Assembly (NCBI GenBank): GCA_021781815.1
Contig: JAJXWB010000005.1
Location: 1 to 64,000 of the forward strand
Reading direction: 5' to 3'
DNA length: 64,000 nt
Source: Pseudomonadota bacterium
GTDB taxonomy: Bacteria; Pseudomonadota; Alphaproteobacteria; Rhizobiales; Beijerinckiaceae
The notes below the pieces were generated by a model. That model saw only the letters and a list, made by a program, of their open reading frames with translations. It did no database searches and was not told the origin of the DNA. How positions within the stretch are numbered: the first letter of the stretch is position 1; every line of letters starts with the position of its first letter. Shown here one piece after another: positions 46,903 to 56,700 of the stretch. A program made the translations under genes and the position numbers.

Positions 46903-49227
46903 TCACTTTCGGCGTCCGGATTTGTAGCCCGTGGCCGCTTTTTGGAAAGGCGACGTCTTGCCGCGGGACGCCGGCCTGATCTTGCCGCTCTTCAGCCCCG
47001 CGCTGCGTATCGTCCGGCCTTCGCTCAGGATCTCGAACCGCAAGGCGCCGGCGAGTGGCGCCGCCTCGATCAGTCGCACGTCGACAGGATCTCCGAGTCG
47101 GTAGGCCTTGCCGGAGCGCGAGCCGATCAGCGCGGCATGGGCCTCGTCATGGCGGAAATATTCGTCGCCGATCGTCGAAGCGGGCACAAATCCGTCGGCG
47201 CCGGTCTCGGCGAGTTTGACGAACAGGCCGGAGCGCGTGACGCCCGAAACCTTCGCAGCGAACTGCGCGCCGATCTGATCGGCGAGGAATCCTGCGATCA
47301 GGCGGTCGACGGTTTCGCGTTCGGCCGCCATGGCGCGTCGCTCGGCGGCTGAAATCCTCGCGGCGATCTCCGACAATTCGTTGAGATCGACATCGGGCAG
47401 GGCGCCTGGACCCAGGCGCAGCGCGCGCACGAGCGCGCGATGCACGATGAGGTCGGCGTAGCGGCGGATCGGCGATGTGAAATGCGCGTAGCGCCGCAGG
47501 TTCAGGCCGAAATGTCCGTAGTTCTGCGCGGTGTATTCGGCCTGCGCCTGGCTGCGCAGCACGACTTCGTTGACGACATGCTCGTGCTCGGTGTCGCGCA
47601 CCTTTGCGAGGATTTCGTTGAACTGCTTGGCGCGCATCGTCTGACCTTTGGCGAGACGCACGCCAATGGTGGCGAGGAATTCCGAGAGCGCGTTGAGCTT
47701 CTCGACGCTCGGTTCGTCGTGCGCGCGGTAGATGAGATGCTGGCGCTGCTCTTCCAGAGTCTCGGCGGCCGCGACATTGGCCGCGATCATGAATTCCTCG
47801 ATCAGCCGATGCGCTTCGAGCCGTGGCGGAACCTCGACGCGATCGACCGAGCCGTCTGCTTTCAGCCTGATCTTGCGTTCCGGCAAATCGAGATCGAGCG
47901 GCCCGCGTTTGTCTCGCGCGACTGTCGCGCAGCGATAGGCGGCGAGAAGCGGTTCGAGCGCGCTTTTCATCAGCGGCGCACAGGTCTCGTCCGGCCTGCC
48001 GTCAAAAGCCTGCTGCGCCTGTTGATACGACAGCTTCGCGGCCGAGCGCATCATCACGCGATGGAAGGTATGGCCGATCTTGTGGCCGGTCTTGTCGAGT
48101 TTCATGCGCACGGCGAGCGCGGGGCGGTCCTCGTCGGGACGCAGCGAGCACAGATCATTGGAGATGCGCTCGGGCAGCATCGGCACGACGCGGTCGGGAA
48201 AGTAAACGGAATTGCCGCGTGTAATCGCCTCGCGGTCGAGCGCGGAATGCGGACGCACGTACCAGCAGACGTCGGCGATGGCGACCGTGACGATGAAGCC
48301 GTCAGGATTGTCGGCGTCGTCGTCGGGCTCTGCGAAGACTGCGTCGTCGTGGTCCTTGGCGTCGGCGGGATCGATGGTGACGAGGGGCATGCTGCGCCAG
48401 TCCTCGCGACGAAAGCCTTCGGCCTCCATGCGCGCCGGCCCGGCTTTCTCCGCCTCGTCGAGCGTTTCCCGGCGAAAGGCGTCGGGGATGTCGTGCGTGG
48501 AAATGGCGATCTGGCTGACAGCCTTTTCCGTGCCGATCGCCCCGATGATTTCGCGCACGCGCGCGCTTGGAACGCCCGCGACTCTCGTGCGCAGGATATC
48601 GACGGCGACAAGATCGCCGTCGCGCGCTTCGCCACGGTCGGCCTCGCTGACGGAGAGTTCGCGTCCCAACTGCTTGCGGTCGATTGGCGCGATGCGGCCG
48701 CCGCCGGAGCGGGCGTCGACGCGAAACACGCCGAGGATTCTCGCGCGCTGTCTGGAGAGCAGCTTGACGACGCGGCCGGAGTACGCCGGCGCGCCGGGCG
48801 CCGCATCGCGCTCGCGTTCGGTGCGCACCAGCGCGCGGTCGCCGACGCCGGGCACGGGCGTTCCGGGTTTTGCGCGCTTTGGCGCGTGCAGGATGATGCG
48901 CGGCGTTTCGCCGAGCTGGCTGGCGTCCCATTCGACGGGACGCGCGATCAGCTCGCCGTCGAGATCGCGGCCGGTGACGTCGCAGAGCACGACGGGCGGC
49001 AATACGCCCGGCTTGACCAGCGTCTTGCCGCGTTTCTCGACCGCGCCCTCGTCCTGCAATTCGCGCAGGATGCGTTTCAGGTCGATCTTGTCGGCGCCAC
49101 GGACGCCAAATTCGCGCGCGACCTCGCGCTTGCCGATCTTGCCGACGAACCCCCCGGCGCGTTCACGCGCAATGAAGGCGAGGATTTCGTCGCGGGAGGG
49201 GAGAGCGGGGTTGGCTGGTTTGGGCAT
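46903..49227 (-). CDS. rnr: Ribonuclease R
   Basis: The 774-residue 3'-5' exoribonuclease degrades structured RNA. The N-terminus carries a helix-turn-helix, then cold-shock/OB domains (about 75-240). The RNB catalytic domain has TIDPADAKDHDDAV (284-297), whose aspartates bind Mg2+. An S1 domain (about 655-735, AAKVSGVTRSGLFVKL) is followed by a basic tail. It is of normal length. The gap to the upstream GNAT gene (about 100 bases) holds a dispersed repeat. Confidence 0.95.
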   Translation of the reverse strand: MPKPANPALPSRDEILAFIARERAGGFVGKIGKREVAREFGVRGADKIDLKRILRELQDEGAVEKRGKTLVKPGVLPPVVLCDVTGRDLDGELIARPVEWDASQLGETPRIILHAPKRAKPGTPVPGVGDRALVRTERERDAAPGAPAYSGRVVKLLSRQRARILGVFRVDARSGGGRIAPIDRKQLGRELSVSEADRGEARDGDLVAVDILRTRVAGVPSARVREIIGAIGTEKAVSQIAISTHDIPDAFRRETLDEAEKAGPARMEAEGFRREDWRSMPLVTIDPADAKDHDDAVFAEPDDDADNPDGFIVTVAIADVCWYVRPHSALDREAITRGNSVYFPDRVVPMLPERISNDLCSLRPDEDRPALAVRMKLDKTGHKIGHTFHRVMMRSAAKLSYQQAQQAFDGRPDETCAPLMKSALEPLLAAYRCATVARDKRGPLDLDLPERKIRLKADGSVDRVEVPPRLEAHRLIEEFMIAANVAAAETLEEQRQHLIYRAHDEPSVEKLNALSEFLATIGVRLAKGQTMRAKQFNEILAKVRDTEHEHVVNEVVLRSQAQAEYTAQNYGHFGLNLRRYAHFTSPIRRYADLIVHRALVRALRLGPGALPDVDLNELSEIAARISAAERRAMAAERETVDRLIAGFLADQIGAQFAAKVSGVTRSGLFVKLAETGADGFVPASTIGDEYFRHDEAHAALIGSRSGKAYRLGDPVDVRLIEAAPLAGALRFEILSEGRTIRSAGLKSGKIRPASRGKTSPFQKAATGYKSGRRK

Positions 49228-49248
49228 TCAATTCGTCGGTTCGAGAGC

Positions 49249-49324
49249 GTCATACCTGTGAAAGCGGGACGACAGACGCCAATATGGTATGTTCGCGCTC
49301 GATTTTCGCTGTTGCTGGAATGAC
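49249..49324. repeat. Degenerate dispersed repeat with GTCAT/ATGAC ends
   Basis: The 76-base element begins GTCATACCTGTGAAAGCGGG and ends TTGCTGGAATGAC. Both ends resemble the common intergenic repeat found widely in proteobacteria (GTCAT...AAAGCGGG and GGAATGAC), but inner parts are divergent. It lies between GNAT and rnr on otherwise co-directional genes. Confidence 0.5.
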
Positions 49325-49330
49325 ACGGCG

Positions 49331-49744
49331 CTACAGCTTCCTCGCCATTGTAATCGTGTCGCTGTTCTCATATCCGAGCCTGGCGTAGAATTTCATGACC
49401 GCGGCATTCTCGCTGCGGATCATGACATGCAGTTTCGGCGCGCCGCGCGCTTTCAGCCAGTCGGCGCTCGCTCGCATCATCGCCGCGCCAAAGCCATTGC
49501 CGCGATGCGGACCGGCGACGCCGAGATAATAGACCCAACCGCGATGACCATCCGAACCTGCCATGGCGGTGGCGACAAGAGCGCCCTCAAGGCGGCCGGC
49601 GAGCACTGTCGAATTGGGCTTGCCGAGCGCCAGCGCGATGTCTGCGCGCGGATCATTCCAGGGGCGCGTCAGGCCCGCTTCTTCCCATAGCGCCACGGCG
49701 GCCTCGATCTCGTCGGTCCGCAGATCGCCGATGGCGAGGCTCAT
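49331..49744 (-). CDS. GNAT-family N-acetyltransferase (YpeA-like)
   Basis: The 137-residue single-domain acetyltransferase has the acetyl-CoA pyrophosphate loop GPHRGNGFGAAMM (Q/RxxGxG/A type) and the C-terminal NAAVMKFYARLGY. It resembles YpeA, whose substrate is unknown. The start ATG overlaps the topA stop (ATGA at 49741-49744), so translation is coupled to topA. Confidence 0.88.
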   Translation of the reverse strand: MSLAIGDLRTDEIEAAVALWEEAGLTRPWNDPRADIALALGKPNSTVLAGRLEGALVATAMAGSDGHRGWVYYLGVAGPHRGNGFGAAMMRASADWLKARGAPKLHVMIRSENAAVMKFYARLGYENSDTITMARKL

Positions 49745-52650
49745 TTTTTGACTGTCTTCCTGGCGGCCGTCTTCCCGGCGACAGGTTTCCTGGAAACCGC
49801 CTTCTTCGCGACGCCTTTTCTTGCGGGCCTGGGCTCTGCGAACGGGGGCTCGTCGGAATCCTCGATCTTCTTCGCCTTGGCCGCAGGCTTCTTCGCGGGC
49901 GCTTTCTTCACAGGCGCCTTCTTGCCCGGACCCTTCTTGCCGGTCGCGGCGGCGCGAGCGTTGACCAGCTCGATCGCGTCGGCGAGCGTCACCGTTTCCG
50001 GCGACATGCTCTTCGGGATTGTAGCGAAGACCTTGCCCCAGGCGACATAGGGGCCGAAGCGGCCGTCGCGCACGACGAGCGCGCCGCCGTCCGGGTGGGC
50101 GCCGAGATTTCGTCCGCTGGCGTCGCCGCCGCCTTCCTGCTTGGCCTTGATGATCGCCAGCGCTTCTTCGAGCGTCAGCGCCTCCAGATCCATCCCCTTG
50201 GGCAGGGTGGCGTTGACCTTATTCCAATTCACGTAGGGGCCAAACCGGCCGGCCTTGATCGCGACCGCGCCGCCATCGGGATGGACGCCCAGTTCGCGCG
50301 TGGTCGCGCCGCCGCCAAAGCGCGATGCGCCCGATTCCTTCTGCACGATGAGGTCGATGGCGCGATTGGCGCCGATCTCCAGAACGTCGTCGTCGCGGCC
50401 GATGTTGGCGTATGTCCTTCCGTGCTGGACGTAAGGGCCATAGCGGCCGATGCCCGCCAGAATCGGATCGCCGCTGGCCGGATGCTTCGCCACTTCACGC
50501 GGGAGCGAGAGAAGCCTCAGCGCCTTGTCGAGCGTGACGTCGTCGGGCTTGAGACCCTTTGGCAGCGAGGATCGTTTCGGCTTCTCGTCGCCTTCCTCGC
50601 CCTGTTCGCCGAGCTGGATATAGGCGCCGAACCGGCCGTCGCGGATCGTGACCTCTGCGCCGGTGTCGGGGTCATTGCCCAAAACCTTGACGCCGGGCCG
50701 GTCGCCATTGGCGACCGCTTCGGCCGACATCGGCGACAGCGTGCGGGTGAAGCGGCACTCCGGATAGTTCGAGCAGCCGATGAAGGCGCCGAACTTGCCG
50801 ATCTTGAGCGACAATTGACCGGCGCCGCAGGATGGGCAGGCGCGAGGCTCGCCGCCGTCGGCCCGGGCAGGAAAAATATGCGGTCCGAGCAGGTCGTTCA
50901 TCGCGTCGAGAACCTGCGTCGTGCGCAGATCCTTCGTCGCGTCGATCGCGGACGAGAATTCCCGCCAGAAATCGCGCAGAACTTCCTTCCAGTCGATCTC
51001 GGAATTGGAGACGCGGTCGAGTTGCTCTTCGAGCCCGGCGGTGAAATCGTATTCGACGTAACGCTGGAAGAAGCTTTCGAGGAAAGCGACGACCAGCCGA
51101 CCCTTGTCCTCCGGGACGAGGCGCTTCTTGTCGAGCTTCACATAATCGCGGTCGCGCAGCACTGCGAGGGTCGAGGCGTAGGTCGAGGGGCGGCCGATGC
51201 CAAGTTCCTCCATGCGCTTGACCAGAGTCGCCTCGGTGAAGCGCGGCGGCGGTTCGGTGAAGTGCTGTGTCGCCTCGATTTTTTCGCGCGTGCAGGGTTC
51301 GCCGGCGGCCATGGCGGGCAGGCGGCCGGATTCCTCGTCGTCGGGATCGTCGTCCTTGCCTTCCTGATAGAGCGTCAGGAAGCCGTCGAAGCGGACGACC
51401 TGGCCCGAGGCGCGCAGATCGATGGTTCGCGCGCCGGCGCGCGCCTCGATGTCGACCGTGGTGCGCTCGAGTTCGGCCGATTCCATCTGGCTGGCGATGG
51501 TGCGGGTCCAGATCAGCTCGTAGAGTTTCGCCTGTTCGATATCGAGCATCTTTGCGACGCGGGCCGGAAGGCGGGCGAGGTCTGTCGGGCGGATCGCCTC
51601 GTGCGCCTCCTGTGCGTTCTTGGCCTTGACCGTGTATTTGCGCGGGCTTGGCGGCACGTAGCGGTCGCCATATTCCCTGGCGATCACCTTGCGGGCGCTG
51701 GCGATGGCCTCGGGCGCCATGTCGACGCCGTCGGTGCGCATATAAGTAATGAGACCGACCGTCTCGCCGTCGATGTCGACGCCCTCATAGAGGCGCTGGG
51801 CGAGTTGCATCGTGCGCGCCGGAGCAAGGCCGAGTTTTCGCGAGGCCTCTTGCTGCAGCGTCGAGGTCGTGAAGGGCGCGGCCGGGTTGCGCCGGGCGGG
51901 CTTGGCCTCGACCGAGCGCACGGTGAAGGCGGCGACTTCCATCGCCTTCTTGAAGTCTTCGGCCTCCGCGCCCGCGCCGATGTCGAGGCGAGCGATCTTC
52001 CGCCCGTCGGCGCCGACGAGGCGGGCGAGGAACGGCGCGCCGGCCTTGGTCTTCAGATGGGCGAGGATCGACCAGTATTCGCGCGCGACGAACTTCTCGA
52101 TTTCGAGTTCCCGGTCGCAGACGAGCCGAAGCGCCACGGACTGCACGCGGCCTGCCGAACGCGCGCCCGGCAGCTTGCGCCAAAGCACGGGCGACAGGTT
52201 GAATCCGACCAGATAATCGAGCGCGCGGCGAGCGAGATAGGCCTCGACCAGAGCCGCGTCGACCTCGCGCGGATGGCGCATGGCGTCGAGGATCGCGTCC
52301 TTGGTGATCGCGTTGAACACGACGCGTTCGATCTTCTTGTCCTTGAGAACCTTCTTGTTCCTGAGGACTTCCAGCACATGCCAGGAGATCGCCTCGCCCT
52401 CGCGGTCAGGGTCGGTCGCCAGAATGACCTTGTCGGCGCCCTTCACGGCGTTGGCTATGTCGGACAGGCGCTTGGCCGCCTTGCCGTCGACTTCCCATTT
52501 CATGGCGAAATCGGAGTCGGGCTCGACCGATCCGTCCTTGGCCGGCAGATCGCGGACGTGACCGAACGAGGCGAGCACCTCGTAGTCCCTGCCGAGATAT
52601 TTGTTGATCGTCTTGGCCTTGGCTGGCGATTCGACGATGACGACGTTCAT
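49741..52650 (-). CDS. topA: DNA topoisomerase I
   Basis: The 969-residue type IA topoisomerase relaxes negative supercoils. The Toprim domain begins NVVIVESPAKAKTINKYLG, with the acidic DPDREGEAI. The catalytic Tyr303 is in LITYMRTDG. One C-terminal zinc ribbon (CPSCGAGQLS...GCSNYPEC) and several topo C-repeat units (GRFGPYV, GRYGPYVQHG) follow. The last 70 residues are a lysine/alanine-rich tail typical of high-GC and alphaproteobacterial TopA, likely for DNA binding. Confidence 0.96.
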   Translation of the reverse strand: MNVVIVESPAKAKTINKYLGRDYEVLASFGHVRDLPAKDGSVEPDSDFAMKWEVDGKAAKRLSDIANAVKGADKVILATDPDREGEAISWHVLEVLRNKKVLKDKKIERVVFNAITKDAILDAMRHPREVDAALVEAYLARRALDYLVGFNLSPVLWRKLPGARSAGRVQSVALRLVCDRELEIEKFVAREYWSILAHLKTKAGAPFLARLVGADGRKIARLDIGAGAEAEDFKKAMEVAAFTVRSVEAKPARRNPAAPFTTSTLQQEASRKLGLAPARTMQLAQRLYEGVDIDGETVGLITYMRTDGVDMAPEAIASARKVIAREYGDRYVPPSPRKYTVKAKNAQEAHEAIRPTDLARLPARVAKMLDIEQAKLYELIWTRTIASQMESAELERTTVDIEARAGARTIDLRASGQVVRFDGFLTLYQEGKDDDPDDEESGRLPAMAAGEPCTREKIEATQHFTEPPPRFTEATLVKRMEELGIGRPSTYASTLAVLRDRDYVKLDKKRLVPEDKGRLVVAFLESFFQRYVEYDFTAGLEEQLDRVSNSEIDWKEVLRDFWREFSSAIDATKDLRTTQVLDAMNDLLGPHIFPARADGGEPRACPSCGAGQLSLKIGKFGAFIGCSNYPECRFTRTLSPMSAEAVANGDRPGVKVLGNDPDTGAEVTIRDGRFGAYIQLGEQGEEGDEKPKRSSLPKGLKPDDVTLDKALRLLSLPREVAKHPASGDPILAGIGRYGPYVQHGRTYANIGRDDDVLEIGANRAIDLIVQKESGASRFGGGATTRELGVHPDGGAVAIKAGRFGPYVNWNKVNATLPKGMDLEALTLEEALAIIKAKQEGGGDASGRNLGAHPDGGALVVRDGRFGPYVAWGKVFATIPKSMSPETVTLADAIELVNARAAATGKKGPGKKAPVKKAPAKKPAAKAKKIEDSDEPPFAEPRPARKGVAKKAVSRKPVAGKTAARKTVKK

Positions 52651-52847
52651 GCAATATTTTTCCCTGCCCGGCGCGAGCCGGGGCGAACGAATGGGGAACC
52701 GGCGGGCCGGCGATCGCGCGGGAACATGGGGGAGAGGGTCTGGACTGTCAAATCCGGGCGCCGGAACAGCTTCCAGCCAGCTTTACTCATTATCAATGCG
52801 TATTTGCAATAGTTCTCGAAATCATCGTCCGTGCATCGGATAGCAAA

Positions 52848-53384
52848 ATGATGTTTCGTCAACGCCTTGCTGTGGTCCTTTGCGGCTGGCTGGCGGCATC
52901 GGGCGCAGCGTTCGCCGCCGATGGCGATCCCCTTCGCAACGATTGGGCTCTGGTCGTCCAGCGCGAACTCCTGCGCTGGGGCATCTGGTATACCGGCATC
53001 CACCGCGTCGACGACGGCGCCCTGTTCGGACTTGTCTGCTGTGTCGTCTTGACGACGTTCATGGTGTCGGCCCTCGCCCTGATGATGTTCAGGACCAGGG
53101 GCGTCAATTTCACGGCGGGCTGGCTGATCGGACTGCCGGTCTGCTTCGCCGCGATGATCGCCTATTGTCGCGTAAGGCCGTATCCGAACCAGGGCGATCT
53201 GGCCTCCATGTTTCTGTTCGCCGGCGCCGCGCAGCTCCTCGTCCTGACGCTCGGCCGGGCGATCAAGTCGGCGGTGCGCGAGAAGATCGAGCGGCCGGCG
53301 GCGGCGCAGGTCCAGACGGTCAATCTGTTGCGCGATCAGCGCGCGCGGCTGGCCGCCAGACCTCTGGGCAGGAGCGCGAAATAG
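52848..53384 (+). CDS. Uncharacterised membrane protein with signal peptide
   Basis: The 178-residue protein has an N-terminal signal peptide or first helix (LAVVLCGWLAASGAAFAA), then a short outside loop and three further hydrophobic segments (about 60-82, 88-110, 120-135). A positively charged cytosolic tail follows from residue 140. I recognise no family. It diverges from topA and precedes pyrB by 74 bases. Its codon use is like its neighbours. Confidence 0.65.
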   Translation: MMFRQRLAVVLCGWLAASGAAFAADGDPLRNDWALVVQRELLRWGIWYTGIHRVDDGALFGLVCCVVLTTFMVSALALMMFRTRGVNFTAGWLIGLPVCFAAMIAYCRVRPYPNQGDLASMFLFAGAAQLLVLTLGRAIKSAVREKIERPAAAQVQTVNLLRDQRARLAARPLGRSAK

Positions 53385-53458
53385 TCAGCGCAGAATCCGT
53401 GGGACAGGTAACTGAGGGCTCTTGCGGGGGCGGCGCGTTTCCCGCATAGACCTGCCCG

Positions 53459-54409
53459 ATGTCGCAATCTGCGCCCCGGCCGTCGTTTCCCCATCGCCAC
53501 CTGCTTGGCATCGAGGGGCTGTCCCGGCCCGATATCGAGGCCTTGCTCGATCTGGCGAACGAGGCGGTTGAAATCTCCCGGCAGGTCGAGAAGAAACGCG
53601 CCACGCTGCGGGGGCGGACGCAGATCAATCTGTTTTTCGAGTCCTCGACGCGCACGCAATCCTCGTTCGAGCTCGCGGGCAAGCGGCTGGGCGCCGACGT
53701 GATGAACATGTCGGTCGCCAATTCGAGCGTGAAAAAGGGCGAGACGCTGATCGACACGGCGATGACGCTGAACGCCATGCGGCCGGACATGATCGTGGTG
53801 CGCCATTCGCAGGCCGGAGCCGTGCATTTGCTGGCGCGCAAGGTCGATTGCGCCGTGATCAACGCAGGCGACGGAGCGCACGAACACCCGACGCAGGCGC
53901 TGCTCGACGCGCTGACCATCCGGCGCAACAAAGGGCGGATCGAAAATCTGACCGTGGCCATCTGCGGCGACATCCTGCATTCGCGCGTCGCGCGCTCCAA
54001 CATCATTCTGCTTTCGGCCCTCGGCGCGCGCGTGCGGGTCATCGCGCCGACGACGCTGCTGCCGGCCGGCGTCGATCGTATGGGGATCGAGGTCTTCCGC
54101 GACATGCGCGCCGGGCTGCGCGACGCTGACATCGTGATGATGTTGCGGTTGCAGCGCGAGCGGATGAACGGCGCCTTCGTGCCGTCCGTGCGCGAATATT
54201 TTCACTTCTTCGGACTGGACGCCGACAAGCTTCGGTTGGCGAAACCGGATGCGCTGGTGATGCACCCCGGACCGATGAACCGTGGCGTGGAGATCGATTC
54301 GGCGATCGCCGACGGGCCGCAATCGCTCATCCGCGAGCAGGTCGAGATGGGCGTCGCCGTGCGCATGGCGGTGCTGGAAGCGCTGGCGCGCAACATGCCG
54401 AGCGGATGA
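53459..54409 (+). CDS. pyrB: Aspartate carbamoyltransferase catalytic subunit
   Basis: The 316-residue enzyme makes carbamoyl-aspartate in pyrimidine synthesis. The carbamoyl-phosphate site is [13 protein letters not shown] (59-71), and VVRHSQAGA and [14 protein letters not shown] are also conserved, along with the end [15 protein letters not shown]. No PyrI regulatory gene is adjacent, but a pyrC-like gene follows, consistent with the PyrB-PyrC' complexes of many bacteria. A small membrane-protein gene lies between. Confidence 0.95.
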   Translation: MSQSAPRPSFPHRHLLGIEGLSRPDIEALLDLANEAVEISRQVEKKRATLRGRTQINLFFESSTRTQSSFELAGKRLGADVMNMSVANSSVKKGETLIDTAMTLNAMRPDMIVVRHSQAGAVHLLARKVDCAVINAGDGAHEHPTQALLDALTIRRNKGRIENLTVAICGDILHSRVARSNIILLSALGARVRVIAPTTLLPAGVDRMGIEVFRDMRAGLRDADIVMMLRLQRERMNGAFVPSVREYFHFFGLDADKLRLAKPDALVMHPGPMNRGVEIDSAIADGPQSLIREQVEMGVAVRMAVLEALARNMPSG

Positions 54410-54433
54410 GTGGGCGCGGCAGAGGAGGGCGCG

Positions 54434-54736
54434 ATGGTCCGGATCGCCCGTGTGATTGGCTTTCTCGTCTCCGCAATCGGCGTGCAGATCGCCAGCGGCG
54501 TCGGACTTGCAGCCCTGATCGCCTGCGTCGCGCTAGGCTGGTTCCGGGCGCGACTACTCTGGATCGCGGCGCCGACCATAGCAGGGACAGGCGTGGCGAC
54601 CTGGATGTTCGAGGACGTCGCGAGCGGCGGCAAAGTCGTGAATGCGCAGTCGAATTTTGTGTTCGTCCTGATCGTCTACGCGGTGATCGGCGCGATCGGC
54701 TACACGGTCGGCGCCGTGGCGCGGCGGCGGCGATGA
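54434..54736 (+). CDS. Small membrane protein between pyrB and pyrC
   Basis: The 100-residue protein has three hydrophobic helices (about 5-35, 40-57 and 72-93) and no recognised motif. AGGAGGGC precedes the ATG at 54434; a longer frame from 54410 exists. It starts 24 bases after pyrB and ends 16 before the pyrC-like gene, so it is in the operon. I cannot assign a role. Confidence 0.7.
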   Translation: MVRIARVIGFLVSAIGVQIASGVGLAALIACVALGWFRARLLWIAAPTIAGTGVATWMFEDVASGGKVVNAQSNFVFVLIVYAVIGAIGYTVGAVARRRR

Positions 54737-54752
54737 CGCCCGGGGGATAGAG

Positions 54753-56048
54753 ATGCCATTCAATGCCCAGAGCCCGGTCGCGCTCGTCAATGCGCGACTT
54801 GTCGATCCGGCCCGGGGAACCGAGACGCATGGCGGCGTTTTCGCGCGCGACGGGTTGATCGTCGCCGTGGGCGCCGAGGTAACGGCGCAATCCGTTCCGT
54901 CCGATGCGCGCATCGTCGATTGCTGCGGCGACGTCGTCGCGCCGGGCCTCGTCGACATGCAGGCCTTCGTCGGCGAGCCCGGCGCCGAGCACCGGGAAAC
55001 GATCGCCAGCGCCACCGCGGCGGCCGCAGCCGGCGGCGTCACGACCATTCTCGCGCGTCCCGATACCCATCCGCCGGTCGACGATCCGGCTGTCGTCGAT
55101 TTCCTGAAGCGCCGCGCACGCGATACCGGCAGCGTGCGCGTGCTGCCGATGGCCGCGCTGACGCGGGCGCGCGAGGGCAGGGAGATCGCGGAGTTCGGCC
55201 TGCTGCTCGAAGCGGGCGCGGTCGCCTTCGGCGACGCCGGCCATTCGCTGCGCAATGCGCAGGTGATGCGCCGCGCGCTCTCCTACGCCAGGGATTTCGA
55301 TGCGCTGGTCGTTCATTTCGCCGAGGAGCGCGACCTCGCCGAGGGCGTGATGAACGAAGGCGAGTTCGCCTCGCGCCTCGGCCTGTCGGGCGTGCCGGCC
55401 GAGGCGGAATCGATCGTGCTCGAACGCGACATGCGTCTGGTGGCGCTGACTGGCGCGCGGTATCACGCCGCGCTCGTTTCGACGGAGCAGTCGCTCGAAA
55501 TTGTTTCGCGCGCGAAAAAAGCCGGACTGCCAGTCACCTGCGCCGTCTCCATCAACCATCTGACGCTCAACGAAAACGACATCGGCGATTACCGCACGTT
55601 CCTGAAGCTGCGTCCGCCGCTGCGGCGCGAGAGCGCCCGGCGGGCGCTGGTGGAGGCAGTGGAGAGCGGTCTCATCGATGTGATCGTGTCCGATCACGAT
55701 CCCCAGGACGTGGAGACCAAACGCCTGCCGTTCGCGGAAGCCGAGTTTGGCGCGATCGGCATCGAGACGATGCTTGCGGCTGGGTTGCGCCTCGTGCATT
55801 CCGGCGATCTCGCGCTGCCGCAGCTCTTGCGCGCCATGTCGACCCGTCCCGCGGAAATCCTCAGGTTGCCGCAAGGACGGCTCGCTGCTGGCGCTCCCGC
55901 CGACATCATCCGCTTCGATCCGGACGAGCCTTTTGTCGTTGATCCAGAGAAACTCAGGTCGCGCTGCAAGAACACGCCTTTCGACGAGGCGCGCATGCAG
56001 GGGCGCGTCAAGCTGACGCTTGTTGCGGGCGTCGTCGCCTACGAATAG
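54753..56048 (+). CDS. pyrC: Dihydroorotase homologue lacking the first metal motif
   Basis: The 431-residue amidohydrolase-fold protein is the PyrC homologue found behind pyrB. Where catalytic dihydroorotases have D-x-H-x-H-x-R-E-P-G, this protein reads [10 protein letters not shown] (68-77): Gln70 and Phe72 replace both metal histidines and Gly74 the substrate arginine. Later elements survive ([22 protein letters not shown]). In Pseudomonas-type systems a similar inactive PyrC' is needed to assemble PyrB. So it is probably a structural partner of PyrB, with the active enzyme coded elsewhere. Confidence 0.88.
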   Translation: MPFNAQSPVALVNARLVDPARGTETHGGVFARDGLIVAVGAEVTAQSVPSDARIVDCCGDVVAPGLVDMQAFVGEPGAEHRETIASATAAAAAGGVTTILARPDTHPPVDDPAVVDFLKRRARDTGSVRVLPMAALTRAREGREIAEFGLLLEAGAVAFGDAGHSLRNAQVMRRALSYARDFDALVVHFAEERDLAEGVMNEGEFASRLGLSGVPAEAESIVLERDMRLVALTGARYHAALVSTEQSLEIVSRAKKAGLPVTCAVSINHLTLNENDIGDYRTFLKLRPPLRRESARRALVEAVESGLIDVIVSDHDPQDVETKRLPFAEAEFGAIGIETMLAAGLRLVHSGDLALPQLLRAMSTRPAEILRLPQGRLAAGAPADIIRFDPDEPFVVDPEKLRSRCKNTPFDEARMQGRVKLTLVAGVVAYE

Positions 56049-56085
56049 GGTTGGCGCAGGTCAGTCGCCTCGATCCAGGGCATCC

Positions 56086-56700
56086 ATGTCGATTGCGTTC
56101 CTCTCCGAGATGGCCGCAGCCACCATCCTGCTGGCGCTTGTCTTTGGCTATGTCTGCGGGTCGATTCCGTTTGGCCTCGTCCTGACGAAGCTGTTCGGCG
56201 CGGGCGATCTTCGCTCGATCGGCTCGGGCAATATAGGCGCGACCAACGTGCTGCGCACCGGGCGCAAGGATCTTGCCGCCGCGACGCTGCTGCTGGATGC
56301 GCTGAAGGGCGCGCTGCCCGTGCTCGTCGCCGGCAGGTTTGGCGCCGAGGCCGGAATGGCTGCGGCATGCGGCGCCTTTCTCGGCCACCTGTTTCCGGCG
56401 TGGCTGAAGTTCCGCGGCGGCAAGGGCGTGGCGACATTTCTCGGCGCGACGCTCGGACTTGACTGGCGCGCCGCAGTGGCGTTTGCGATCGTCTGGCTCG
56501 TCGTCGCCCTCGTCTCGAAATATTCATCGCTGGCCGCGCTGACGGCAAGCCTCGCGACGCCCGTCATGTTCATTCTGCTCGGGCGCGCCGATTACGCTGC
56601 GCTCGGCGTCGCGCTCGTCGCAATGCTCTGGTGGAAGCATCGCGAGAATATCGCACGGCTCAGGGCCGGGACGGAAAGCAGAATCGGACAGCGCGGATGA
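56086..56700 (+). CDS. plsY: Glycerol-3-phosphate acyltransferase PlsY
   Basis: The 204-residue membrane enzyme transfers acyl from acyl phosphate to glycerol-3-phosphate, the first step of phospholipid synthesis. [32 protein letters not shown] and [12 protein letters not shown] are the three family loops. Five to seven membrane helices are visible. The last bases overlap the dprA start. PlsX, which makes acyl phosphate, is not in the window. Confidence 0.94.
   Translation: MSIAFLSEMAAATILLALVFGYVCGSIPFGLVLTKLFGAGDLRSIGSGNIGATNVLRTGRKDLAAATLLLDALKGALPVLVAGRFGAEAGMAAACGAFLGHLFPAWLKFRGGKGVATFLGATLGLDWRAAVAFAIVWLVVALVSKYSSLAALTASLATPVMFILLGRADYAALGVALVAMLWWKHRENIARLRAGTESRIGQRG

Noticed and set aside
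47440-49323. A 627-codon open frame opposite rnr
   Set aside because: Same reason: rnr has intact RNB and S1 domains, and the opposite frame shows none.
50095-50520. Repeated GRFGPYV units suggesting a tandem DNA repeat in topA
   Set aside because: These are the normal C-terminal repeats of topoisomerase I at protein level; the DNA copies are divergent.
50095-52812. A 905-codon open frame on the plus strand opposite topA
   Set aside because: It is the antisense shadow of a clear topoisomerase gene. The product is Arg/Gly/Ala-rich with no domain, as expected from GC-rich codon periodicity.
52785-52815. Fur-box-like sequence (TTACTCATTATCAATGCG) upstream of the gene at 52848
   Set aside because: The match to a GATAAT-type iron box is partial and no iron gene is nearby; AT-rich promoter DNA explains it.
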